From positions 124,001 through 188,000 of the forward strand of contig NZ_RCWJ01000002.1 in NCBI RefSeq assembly GCF_003668565.1: a DNA stretch of 64,000 bases, read 5' to 3'. The translations under genes were made by a program, and so were the position numbers. The DNA comes from Mycetocola zhadangensis (lineage in GTDB: Bacteria; Actinomycetota; Actinomycetes; Actinomycetales; Microbacteriaceae). Positions within the stretch are counted from its first letter, which is position 1. Each line of letters starts with the position of its first letter. Positions 8,140 to 15,790 of this stretch are shown piece by piece. The notes below the pieces were generated by a model. It was not told where the DNA came from and did not search any database. It saw only the letters and a list, made by a program, of their open reading frames with translations.

Positions 8140-8697
8140 CTACCGCGGGGCGAAGGCGAGCGAGAACAATGTCATGGCACGGCTGCCGGCCGCGCGGCGC
8201 TCGGCGGCGTCGCTTCTGGCGAGCACACCGGCGAGCATAGAGACGGCAAGCAGCACATCGTCGACAGTGACGTGGGTGCCGATGTCGCCTGCGCTTCGCG
8301 CTCGGGAGACCTCGCGTTCGATCAGTCCTCGCAGCCGCTCACCGAGATGCGTCACCCGCTCATCGTGCGAGTGCGCCCAGATCAGGTCGATCAGCGCCGT
8401 TGAGACAACGGCCTGATCGATGACCCGGTCGAGCAGGTCGTAGATGGTGCTGTCCGGACGATCGACAAATTCCTCGAGCTGCGTAAGGTTTTCGTCGAAC
8501 ACGGCAACGGCGAGCGCCGTTCGATCGGGGAAGTGCCGGTACAGGCTGCCCTGACCGACACCGGCCTTGCGGGCAACAGCACTGAGCGGGGCGCTCAACC
8601 CTTCCGATTCGAAGACCTCGCGCGCAGCGGCAATCAGGGCCCGCCGATTCTCGGGCCCAGCACTGGGACCACGATTTATTTTCGGACTCGATGGCAC
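8140..8697 (-). CDS. TetR-family repressor
   Basis: A 185-residue regulator. The N-terminal helix-turn-helix reads AAREVFESEGLSAPLSAVARK then GVGQGSLYRHFPDR, the standard TetR recognition region. The remaining helical part is the ligand/dimer domain. It is divergent from the SDR gene at 8754, and a 22-bp near-perfect inverted repeat at 8711-8732 lies between the two starts, only 14 bp from its own start codon. Autoregulation and repression of the SDR gene are therefore the likely role. The ligand is probably a substrate or product of the SDR. Confidence 0.9.
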   Translation of the reverse strand: MPSSPKINRGPSAGPENRRALIAAAREVFESEGLSAPLSAVARKAGVGQGSLYRHFPDRTALAVAVFDENLTQLEEFVDRPDSTIYDLLDRVIDQAVVSTALIDLIWAHSHDERVTHLGERLRGLIEREVSRARSAGDIGTHVTVDDVLLAVSMLAGVLARSDAAERRAAGSRAMTLFSLAFAPR

Positions 8698-8710
8698 GGG
8701 TGTAGCCTAC

Positions 8711-8732
8711 AACCGGACAATGTTGTCCGGTT
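8711..8732. promoter_or_regulatory. TetR operator in divergent promoter
   Basis: Two perfect 10-nt arms (AACCGGACAA and TTGTCCGGTT) are separated by TG. The repeat sits between the starts of the TetR gene (8697) and the SDR gene (8754). Its symmetry, length and position are those of a TetR-family operator controlling both genes. Confidence 0.8.
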
Positions 8733-8753
8733 CACCCCAAACGAAGGAATCCC

Positions 8754-9833
8754 ATGGCTCCAGCACCCCAGACCCTCACCGCAGACTCCTCGATTGGCAC
8801 CTGGATCGACCACCCCGTCGGAGGCCTCATCCTCCGCAACATGCTCGCGCAGGGTGGCCAGAGCCCCGAGGTGATGCGCCCAGTTCGCGGCCTCGCGATC
8901 AAGCGCCTCGTGAAGCTCAGCAAGGGCTCCTTCTCCCAGGAGATGCTCGATGCACTCGTTGCGCGTGCGGCAGAGGGACACGTTCCAACCTCGGAAACGA
9001 TTGCCGAAACGGATGCCGGTGGCGAAGCATCCGTTTCATCGAACGTCGCGAACGTACCGGTCGAACGCCCGCAGTGGGTCGAGCGCATCAGCGCTGGCCG
9101 CTTCACCGGCAAGACCGTCGTCGTGACCGGTGCCGGCTCGGGAATCGGACGCGCGACCGCGTCTCGTGTTGCCCGTGAGGGTGGACGCGTCATCGCCGTT
9201 GACATCTCCCGCGAACGCCTCGAGGAGTTCGCGGCTGAACTGCCGGAGGCCGAGATCGTGCCAGTGGTCGCAGACATCACCGATGACGCCGCTATCGCGT
9301 CGATCGTTGATGCGGCAGGCGGAACCATCGATGCCCTGGCGAACGTCGCCGGAATTATGGACGACATGACCCCGGTGCACGAGATTTCCGACTCGGTCTG
9401 GAAGCGCGTGTTCGCCATCAACGTCGACGGCACCATGAAGCTCATGCGCGCGGTCGTTCCGTCGATGCTCACTCGCGGATACGGCTCGATCGTCAACGTA
9501 GCGTCCGAGGCCGGTCTCCGAGGCTCGGCTGCCGGTGCCGCGTACACGGCGTCAAAGCACGCCGTTATCGGGCTCACCAAGAGCAGTGCGTTCATGTACG
9601 GACCGAGTGGACTACGGGTCAACGCCGTTGCCCCTGGCCCGACCATCACGAACATCGAGGCAACGTTTGCGTCGGAACTCGGCGCGCAACGGGTTCGCGC
9701 CGGCATGGCGGTGATGCCAGACGCCGTCGAGAGCGACGCCCTGGCCGCGTCGATCACCTTCCTGCTCAGCGACGATGGCGTGAACGTCAACGGTATCGTT
9801 CTCGCCAGCGATGGTGGCTGGTCAGCGGCATAA
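8754..9833 (+). CDS. SDR oxidoreductase with N-terminal helical domain
   Basis: A 359-residue protein with two parts. Residues 1-75 form a compact helical module (SSIGTWIDHPVGGLILRNML, PVRGLAIKRLVKLSKG, LDALVARAAEG). Residues 110-359 are a classical SDR with VVVTGAGSGIGRAT, the NVAG motif, a serine in GSIVNVASEAG, and YTASKHAVIG as the catalytic YxxxK. The helical module resembles a segment I associate with the C-terminal region of some actinobacterial GH3 proteins; that comparison is from memory and unverified. AAGGA precedes the ATG. It is divergent from, and probably repressed by, the TetR at 8140. A stem-loop follows the stop. Confidence 0.88.
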   Translation: MAPAPQTLTADSSIGTWIDHPVGGLILRNMLAQGGQSPEVMRPVRGLAIKRLVKLSKGSFSQEMLDALVARAAEGHVPTSETIAETDAGGEASVSSNVANVPVERPQWVERISAGRFTGKTVVVTGAGSGIGRATASRVAREGGRVIAVDISRERLEEFAAELPEAEIVPVVADITDDAAIASIVDAAGGTIDALANVAGIMDDMTPVHEISDSVWKRVFAINVDGTMKLMRAVVPSMLTRGYGSIVNVASEAGLRGSAAGAAYTASKHAVIGLTKSSAFMYGPSGLRVNAVAPGPTITNIEATFASELGAQRVRAGMAVMPDAVESDALAASITFLLSDDGVNVNGIVLASDGGWSAA

Positions 9834-9840
9834 AACGAGA

Positions 9841-9868
9841 GCCGGCCCGCGGTCATTTGTGGGCCGGC
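9841..9868 (+). terminator. Stem-loop after SDR gene
   Basis: A 10-bp GC-rich stem (GCCGGCCCGC pairing with GTGGGCCGGC, one G-T pair) with an 8-nt loop starts 7 nt after the SDR stop codon. There is no T-run, so its terminating strength is uncertain. Confidence 0.6.
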
Positions 9869-9939
9869 ACACTCGCTCCCTGAGTATTCAGTGAGCGCTG
9901 CATAGGCATTTTGATACCCGGTGTGTAAGCTCGACCCTC

Positions 9940-10635
9940 GTGTTCGGCAAAGTCAAGACAACTGCCTCAGCGCAGACAGGCTCCGCGGTCATCGACCGGG
10001 AGTTGCCCGCAGTCGATTGGGACGCCTTCCGGGTCAACACGGAGGCTCCGCCTCGCGCCCGCGCGGGCTCGTCCTACGCTGAAGCGACGCCGCGGGTTCT
10101 CGTGCTCGGCGAGGGCGGTGGCACGTTCGACGCGATCGTGACGGAGCTGTCCGACCACGGAGTCGACACGGTCCGCGCCAGTGAGATCTCAAGCTGCGCC
10201 GCCTCACTCAAGGAAAACGAGGCAACGGGTGTCGTCCTGACCGTTGACACGACAAGCCTCTCCGACCGTCGCACGCGCAAGGAGTTCGCGACGACACTCT
10301 CGAGCACACTGCACGACCTCCTCCCCCTGCTGGCCCAGCCAGCGCAGGTTCTTGTGCTCGCACGCGGAACGGATGTTTCCCTCAAGTCGCGCCTGGATCG
10401 CGAAGTGGTGTCTGTGATCACCCGCACCAGCAGCCAGGCCACGAACGAGTACGGCATGAACCTCAGCATCAACGCCGTCGACATCACGGGTGACGTTGAC
10501 GCCGCTCTGATCGCCCACCGCGCCGCCGAGCTCTTCAACGGACGCGAAGAAGTGTTGACGGGCGAAGTCCTCGACTATGCCGAGATCGAGGGCCAGTCCA
10601 TCGGCTGTGCACTCGCGCTTCGCTTCGTTTACTGA
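9940..10635 (+). CDS. Degenerate Rossmann/SDR-like protein
   Basis: A 231-residue protein with a GTG start. After a 45-residue polar leader it shows the order of an SDR fold without its catalytic residues. These are a first strand VLVLGEGGGTFDAIV, a strand GVVLTVDTT where NNAG would stand, QVLVLARG where the catalytic serine would stand, and NEYGMNLSINAVDITGD, which recalls the SDR phrase EyGirvNaVaPG. No YxxxK is present. It may be a non-catalytic partner of the SDR just upstream, comparable in principle to the inactive N-terminal domain of long FabG proteins. This is inference from pattern and adjacency. It is followed by a clear intrinsic terminator. Confidence 0.6.
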   Translation: MFGKVKTTASAQTGSAVIDRELPAVDWDAFRVNTEAPPRARAGSSYAEATPRVLVLGEGGGTFDAIVTELSDHGVDTVRASEISSCAASLKENEATGVVLTVDTTSLSDRRTRKEFATTLSSTLHDLLPLLAQPAQVLVLARGTDVSLKSRLDREVVSVITRTSSQATNEYGMNLSINAVDITGDVDAALIAHRAAELFNGREEVLTGEVLDYAEIEGQSIGCALALRFVY

Positions 10636-10668
10636 CGCTTCAGCCGACCGCTAACAGATCGCGGTGCC

Positions 10669-10690
10669 GATAGGAACGCCTATCTTTTTT
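10669..10690 (+). terminator. Intrinsic terminator
   Basis: A perfect 6-bp stem GATAGG/CCTATC with loop AACG is followed directly by six T. It ends the transcript of the gene at 9940-10635. Confidence 0.8.
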
Positions 10691-10746
10691 CGCGCCAGAG
10701 AACCGAGAGTGGAATCCCGGTACTTTTCGCGAACGGACAGAGTTTC

Positions 10747-11247
10747 ATGGCCACCACCTCTTCATCAGAGCCGAACCTGCAGGAACTCGCTTCGGCTCGC
10801 GCCGCACGCTCAGCCCAGAACGCCTGGTCCGGAATTCTCTTCGGAGTCGGCATCGTCGCCTTCGTGGATGAGGCGGTGTTTCACCAGCTTCTCCACTGGC
10901 ACCACTTCTACGACCTGTCCACGCCAGACATTGGACTGGTGTCAGACGGCATCTTCCACGCGATTAGTTGGTTCGCCACAATAGCGGGGCTCTTCCTCTT
11001 CGCTGATCTGCGAAGGCGGGGCGCGCTATGGGCCAAACGCTGGTGGGGCGGCGTTCTCGTTGGCGCTGGCGCGTTTCAGCTTTACGACGGAACCGTCCAG
11101 CACAAACTGTTGGGGATTCACCAGATTCGGTACGTCCCTGACCTCCTGACATACGACCTCGTGTGGAACATCACGGCCGTCGTCATGCTTGTGGCTGGCG
11201 CGATTCTCCTCACCATCACCCGGCGCAGCGCGATCTCGTCAAGCTAG
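10747..11247 (+). CDS. DUF2243 membrane protein
   Basis: A 166-residue integral membrane protein with four hydrophobic segments. The motif FVDEAVFHQLLHWHHFYD is the histidine-rich signature of DUF2243, and a second histidine set appears in LYDGTVQHKLLGIHQIRY. DUF2243 genes are often found beside CtaG-type genes, as here, which suggests a role in copper or cytochrome oxidase metal handling, though the family is functionally uncharacterised. The stop lies 5 nt before the ATG of the CtaG-like gene, so translation is probably coupled. Confidence 0.85.
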   Translation: MATTSSSEPNLQELASARAARSAQNAWSGILFGVGIVAFVDEAVFHQLLHWHHFYDLSTPDIGLVSDGIFHAISWFATIAGLFLFADLRRRGALWAKRWWGGVLVGAGAFQLYDGTVQHKLLGIHQIRYVPDLLTYDLVWNITAVVMLVAGAILLTITRRSAISSS

Positions 11248-11252
11248 CCGAC

Positions 11253-12110
11253 ATGCACGGTCACGGAAACACGGGTTTGCTCTCGCTCGATCTGCTGGCC
11301 GGGGCCGGGGTGGTAGCGGTCGCGTGCCTCTACTTCGGCGGGGTCGTCGCAGCGCGACGAAGGGGACGCGGCTGGCCGGGGGTCCATGCGGCCGCCTGGG
11401 TGGCCGGACTGGGCGTTGGGGCGGCCGCGTTGCTCGGACCCCTCGCCGAGGCCGCCCACGACAACTTCCCCGCCCATATGGCCGGCCATCTGCTCATCGG
11501 CATGCTTGCACCCCTGCTTCTGGTCGCCGGGGCGCCGGTCACCCTGGCCCTGCGAGCACTCGAGCCCCGCCAGGCCCGCCGTCTGTCCCGAGTGCTCCGG
11601 AGCGTGCCGGTAATGGTCGTCTCCCATCCGGTCAGCGCCGCGGTTCTCAACGTCGCGAGCCTCTGGATTCTCTACACGACGCCCCTGTTCGACCTAATGA
11701 CCGGCAGTCCGTTCTTCCATCTGCTCGTCAACGTGCACTTCCTGCTCGCCGGTTACCTGTTCGTCGCTTCGCTGGTCGGATGGGATCCCAACCCACACCG
11801 AGCGAGCTTCCCGATACGGGCCGGCGTGCTGGTCGCGGCCCTCGCCGGCCACGGCATTCTGGCGAAGTACCTGTACGCGCACCCGCCGACGGGGATCCCG
11901 GTCGCCCAGGCTCAGTCTGGCAGCATGCTGATGTACTACGGGGGTGACCTGGCCGACGCCATCCTGATCGGGGTCCTGTGCCTCCAGTGGTATCGCTCAG
12001 CCGGCAGGCAATTGGCCCGAACGACCGATGCTCTCCCTGTCAGTTCACCAGCTCCGCGGCCGCAAAACGCTGGACAACGCGCACGTCGAGTGGCACGATC
12101 GGGCGTGTGA
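11253..12110 (+). CDS. Cytochrome c oxidase assembly factor CtaG-like (caa3_CtaG)
   Basis: A 285-residue multi-span membrane protein of the caa3_CtaG family. Characteristic features are the HDNFPAHMAGHLLIGMLAPLLLV stretch with conserved histidines, the following APVTLALRAL, and a later HGILAKYLYAHPP. Family members are associated with copper delivery to, or assembly of, cytochrome oxidase. The frame is open further upstream, but the ATG at 11253 lies 5 nt after the DUF2243 stop and fits coupled translation. The 3' end shares GTGA with the start of the AraC gene. Confidence 0.85.
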   Translation: MHGHGNTGLLSLDLLAGAGVVAVACLYFGGVVAARRRGRGWPGVHAAAWVAGLGVGAAALLGPLAEAAHDNFPAHMAGHLLIGMLAPLLLVAGAPVTLALRALEPRQARRLSRVLRSVPVMVVSHPVSAAVLNVASLWILYTTPLFDLMTGSPFFHLLVNVHFLLAGYLFVASLVGWDPNPHRASFPIRAGVLVAALAGHGILAKYLYAHPPTGIPVAQAQSGSMLMYYGGDLADAILIGVLCLQWYRSAGRQLARTTDALPVSSPAPRPQNAGQRARRVARSGV

Positions 12111-12556
12111 CAAGCAGATCCGTTGACGCACAGCGCCTGCTCGACCTGGCCCAGCTGCGGCGAGTGAAAGACCGAATCGACCGGGAGTACGCCCAGCCGC
12201 TCGACGTCGAGGCGCTCGCACGCGGCGCCAATATGTCTGCCGGTCACCTGAGCCGCCAGTTCCGGCTCGCCTACAGCGAGTCGCCATACTCCTACCTGAT
12301 GACGCGACGCATTGAGCGAGCAATGGCGTTATTGCGTGGCAGCGACCTTAGCGTGACCGACATCTGCTTCGCCGTCGGGTGCTCATCACTCGGCACGTTC
12401 AGCACCCGCTTCACCGAGCTTGTCGGCGTGCCGCCGAGCGTGTACCGAAAACAGAACGCTGGCTCACCGATAACGATGGCCCCGTGTGTGGCAAAGCAGG
12501 TCACGAAACCGGTCAGGAATCGAGAAGCGCGGGCGCTGCAGCCGGAACTAGCGTGA
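12107..12556 (+). CDS. AraC-family transcriptional regulator
   Basis: A 149-residue regulator consisting essentially of the AraC DNA-binding domain. Two helix-turn-helix units are visible: LDVEALARGANMSAGHLSRQ then LSVTDICFAVGCSSLGTFSTRF, ending with VGVPPSVYR. There is no sensor domain. Translation starts at the GTG of a GTGA overlap with the CtaG-like gene. Another GTGA overlap at its end may start the VOC protein. Small AraC proteins paired with a VOC protein are common in actinobacteria, and the pair may form a ligand-responsive unit. Confidence 0.85.
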   Translation: MTSRSVDAQRLLDLAQLRRVKDRIDREYAQPLDVEALARGANMSAGHLSRQFRLAYSESPYSYLMTRRIERAMALLRGSDLSVTDICFAVGCSSLGTFSTRFTELVGVPPSVYRKQNAGSPITMAPCVAKQVTKPVRNREARALQPELA

Positions 12557-12561
12557 CCCAC

Positions 12562-12972
12562 ATGACAATCACAATCCACCAATCGTTCCTGCCGCACACC
12601 GACGCAGACGCATCCCTCGCTTTCTATCGCGATGTCCTCGGGTTCGAGATTCGCAATGACGTTGGCTACAAGGAGATGCGCTGGATCACCGTTGGGCCGC
12701 CTAACCAGCCGGACACCTCAATCGTGCTGATGCCACCGACCGCAGCGCCCGGAATCACCGAGGAGGAGGGTCGAACCCTGCTTGAATTGATCGCCAAGGG
12801 AAGCTACTTCGGCGTGAACCTCGCGACACCCGACCTCGACGACACCTTCGCCAAGTTGGAGGCCAGCGGCGTCGAGGTGGTGCAGGAACCGACAGACCAG
12901 CCATACGGCATCCGTGACTGCGCCTTCCGCGACCCCGCAGGCAACATGATTCGCCTGCAGGAGCTGTCCTGA
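12562..12972 (+). CDS. VOC (glyoxalase/bleomycin-resistance superfamily) protein
   Basis: A 136-residue protein of the vicinal oxygen chelate fold, with two beta-alpha-beta-beta-beta modules. The first begins FLPHTDADASLAFYRDVLGFE, and the second contains FGVNLATPDLDDTFAKLEASGV and ends with CAFRDPAGNMIRLQE, where the glutamate is a typical metal ligand. The start is either the ATG at 12562 or the GTG at 12553, which overlaps the AraC stop as GTGA. The substrate is unknown: a detoxification enzyme or a binding protein are both possible. It is followed by the UvrA-like gene. Confidence 0.85.
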   Translation: MTITIHQSFLPHTDADASLAFYRDVLGFEIRNDVGYKEMRWITVGPPNQPDTSIVLMPPTAAPGITEEEGRTLLELIAKGSYFGVNLATPDLDDTFAKLEASGVEVVQEPTDQPYGIRDCAFRDPAGNMIRLQELS

Positions 12973-13053
12973 CTTACCCGACGGGTCGTATGCTCGGGAC
13001 GGGCAGTCGCCTGCGGTGATACAGCCGGCCGCCCAATGACGGAAAGAGACACG

Positions 13054-15444
13054 ATGAGCATCGCGACCGACGAGAACAAGCAGCCGACTGGATCGCACCC
13101 CGCTGACACGCACGATCTGATCCGCGTTCAGGGAGCCCGGGTCAATAACCTCAAGGACGTCAGCATCGACATCCCGAAACGTCGATTGACGGTGTTCACC
13201 GGGGTCTCGGGATCCGGCAAGAGCTCGCTGGTCTTTGGCACCATTGCCGCCGAGTCCCAGAGGATGATCAACGAGACATACAGCGCATTCGTTCAGGGCT
13301 TCATGCCCAACCTGGCGCGCCCTGACGTCGATGTCCTGGAAGGCCTGACCACGGCAATCATCGTGGACCAGGAGCGAATGGGAGCCAACTCTCGGTCTAC
13401 GGTTGGCACGGCGACTGACGTCAATGCCATGCTGCGTATTGTCTTCAGCCGCCTCGGCCAGCCACACGTCGGATCACCGCAGGCGTTCTCGTTCAACGTC
13501 GCTTCCATCAGCGGAGCAGGCGCCGTCACTGTTGAGCGCGGCGGCAAGACGACGAAGGAACGTCGCAGCTTCGAGATCACCGGCGGAATGTGCCCCCGCT
13601 GCGAAGGCATGGGAACCGTCAACGACATCGACTTGACGCAGCTCTATGACGATTCCAAGTCCCTTGCCGAGGGAGCGATGACGATTCCCGGCTACACGGC
13701 CGACGGGTGGGGCGTGAAGATCTTCACCGGCTCCGGTTTCCTTGATGCGGACAAACCGATTCGCGATTACTCCAAGAGGGAACTGAACGACTTCCTCTAC
13801 AAGGAGCCGGTCAAGGTGAAGGTCGGCGACATCAACATGACCTACGAAGGGCTGATTCCCAAGGTCCAGAAATCCTTCCTATCCAAGGACAGGGAAGCGA
13901 TGCAGCCGCACATCCGGGCTTTTGTCGATCGCGCTGTCACCTTTACCGTCTGCCCCGAGTGCAACGGAACCCGACTGAACGAGGGCGCCCGGTCCTCCCG
14001 CGTCGCCGGAATCAACATCGCCGAGGCATGTGCCATGCAGATCAGTGATCTGGCCGAGTGGGTACGCGGACTTCACGAGCCATCCGTCGCACCCCTTCTC
14101 GTGGCCCTGCAGGAAACCCTCGACTCGTTTGTGACGATCGGCCTCGGCTACCTGTCGCTCGACCGACCAGCTGGCACTCTCTCCGGTGGTGAAGCGCAGC
14201 GAACCAAGATGATCCGTCACCTCGGCTCTTCGCTGACCGACGTCACCTACGTCTTTGACGAACCCACCATCGGCCTGCACCCGCACGACATCCAGCGGAT
14301 GAACGAACTCCTGCTGCGGCTTCGCGACAAGGGAAACACCGTGCTCGTTGTCGAACACAAGCCGGAAATGATTGCCATCGCCGACCACGTCGTAGACATT
14401 GGGCCCGGCGCAGGCACGGCGGGCGGCACCATCTGCTTTGAGGGGGATCTGAACGAGCTGCGCTTGAGCGACACGCTGACCGGTCGCCACCTCGCCGATC
14501 GAGTGGCTCTCAAACCCACGGTTCGCCAACCAACCGGCAAACTCGAGATCCGTGGTGCGACCGCTCACAACCTGAAGAACGTCGACGTGGACATTCCACT
14601 CGGCCAACTCGTCGTCGTCACCGGAGTGGCGGGCTCGGGCAAGAGTTCTCTTCTGCACGGATCAATCCCAGCGGGCGCCGGGGTCGTGTCCATTGACCAG
14701 GGCGCCATTCGCGGATCACGGCGGAGCAACCCGGCCACATACACCGGCATGCTCGAGCCGATTCGCAAGGCTTTTGCGAAGGCCAACGGAGTGAAGCCTG
14801 CTCTGTTCAGTTCCAACTCAGAAGGTGCATGCCCCAACTGCAATGGTGCCGGGGTGATCTATACCGACCTAGGAATGATGGCGACTGTCGAATCGCCATG
14901 CGAGGTTTGCGAAGGCAAGCGATTCCAGGCATCCGTTCTCGAATATCGTCTCGGTGGCCGCGATGTCAGCGAGGTGCTCGGGATGTCTGTGATTGAGGCG
15001 GAGGAGTTCTTTCGAAGCGGGGATGCACGCACGCCGGCTGCCCATGCGATTCTCGACCGGCTGGCTGATGTCGGACTCGGCTATCTGAGTCTGGGGCAGC
15101 CTCTCACGACGCTGTCCGGTGGCGAGCGTCAGCGGCTGAAACTGGCCACACAGATGGGTGAGAAGGGCGGCGTTTACATCCTCGATGAACCGACCACGGG
15201 ATTGCACCTGGCTGATGTCGAGAACCTGCTTGGGCTGCTCGACAGGCTCGTCGACTCCGGCAAATCGGTCATCGTTGTGGAGCACCACCAGGCGGTTATG
15301 GCACACGCCGACTGGATTATCGACCTCGGCCCCGGCGCCGGCCACGACGGCGGGCGCATCGTTTTCGAGGGAAGCCCTGTCGACCTCGTCGCCCAACGCA
15401 AGACCCTGACGGGCGAGCACCTCGCCACATACGTCGGCGCGTAG
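13054..15444 (+). CDS. UvrA-like ABC ATPase without UvrB-binding domain
   Basis: A 796-residue UvrA-type protein with two ABC ATPase halves. Walker A motifs are GVSGSGKSSLVFG and GVAGSGKSSLLHG, signatures are LSGGEAQRTKM and LSGGERQRLKL, and zinc-finger cysteines appear as CPRCEG, CPECNG, CPNCNG and CEVCEGKRF. Canonical UvrA is about 950 residues. Here the segment after RSTVGT runs on without the usual CPxCG zinc pair and UvrB-binding insert, as in UvrA2-type paralogues. It probably acts in drug or DNA-adduct tolerance rather than as the main excision-repair UvrA. GGAAAG lies 7 nt before the ATG at 13054; an in-frame ATG at 13036 precedes it. Confidence 0.85.
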   Translation: MSIATDENKQPTGSHPADTHDLIRVQGARVNNLKDVSIDIPKRRLTVFTGVSGSGKSSLVFGTIAAESQRMINETYSAFVQGFMPNLARPDVDVLEGLTTAIIVDQERMGANSRSTVGTATDVNAMLRIVFSRLGQPHVGSPQAFSFNVASISGAGAVTVERGGKTTKERRSFEITGGMCPRCEGMGTVNDIDLTQLYDDSKSLAEGAMTIPGYTADGWGVKIFTGSGFLDADKPIRDYSKRELNDFLYKEPVKVKVGDINMTYEGLIPKVQKSFLSKDREAMQPHIRAFVDRAVTFTVCPECNGTRLNEGARSSRVAGINIAEACAMQISDLAEWVRGLHEPSVAPLLVALQETLDSFVTIGLGYLSLDRPAGTLSGGEAQRTKMIRHLGSSLTDVTYVFDEPTIGLHPHDIQRMNELLLRLRDKGNTVLVVEHKPEMIAIADHVVDIGPGAGTAGGTICFEGDLNELRLSDTLTGRHLADRVALKPTVRQPTGKLEIRGATAHNLKNVDVDIPLGQLVVVTGVAGSGKSSLLHGSIPAGAGVVSIDQGAIRGSRRSNPATYTGMLEPIRKAFAKANGVKPALFSSNSEGACPNCNGAGVIYTDLGMMATVESPCEVCEGKRFQASVLEYRLGGRDVSEVLGMSVIEAEEFFRSGDARTPAAHAILDRLADVGLGYLSLGQPLTTLSGGERQRLKLATQMGEKGGVYILDEPTTGLHLADVENLLGLLDRLVDSGKSVIVVEHHQAVMAHADWIIDLGPGAGHDGGRIVFEGSPVDLVAQRKTLTGEHLATYVGA

Positions 15445-15790
15445 CTTTCACCTCACGCTGCTGCGAACAACCGCAGCCGCGGACCGCGCGAGGCGGGGCG
15501 ACCGGGAACGGTCGCCGAGCTCTGCCTCCGTGAAGCCGCTGCCGAGCACTTCTCAAACTGATGTTTCGTTCGAAACCCGCGCGGAGCATCCGTTCGAAAA
15601 TTCGCTCGGTGTTTGCGCTATCTTTTGCGGGTGTGAATCCGCTCAATCCTGTTGGCGTTTCCGCGATATCACGATAGTGTGAGCGCAAACATTCATTAGT
15701 TCGGCAGCGACGCGGTGCACCATAACGCTCGGGGCCGACAACGGATTCGCCTCGCCGGTCGAGGCGGAATCTCTCAAAGAGGAGCGACAG
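15445..15790 (+). promoter_or_regulatory. Control region of the sugar ABC operon
   Basis: 346 bp without a gene. It holds a perfect 8-bp stem with GGAA loop at 15497-15516, which may end the UvrA-like transcript. Two LacI-type sites follow: TGTTTGCGCTATCT at 15610-15623 and, on the minus strand, TGTTTGCGCTCACA at 15678-15691. The latter differs at only two positions from the site between the beta-galactosidase and lacI genes. An AGAGGAG ribosome-binding site precedes 15791. The core promoter elements are not clear enough to mark. Confidence 0.6.
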
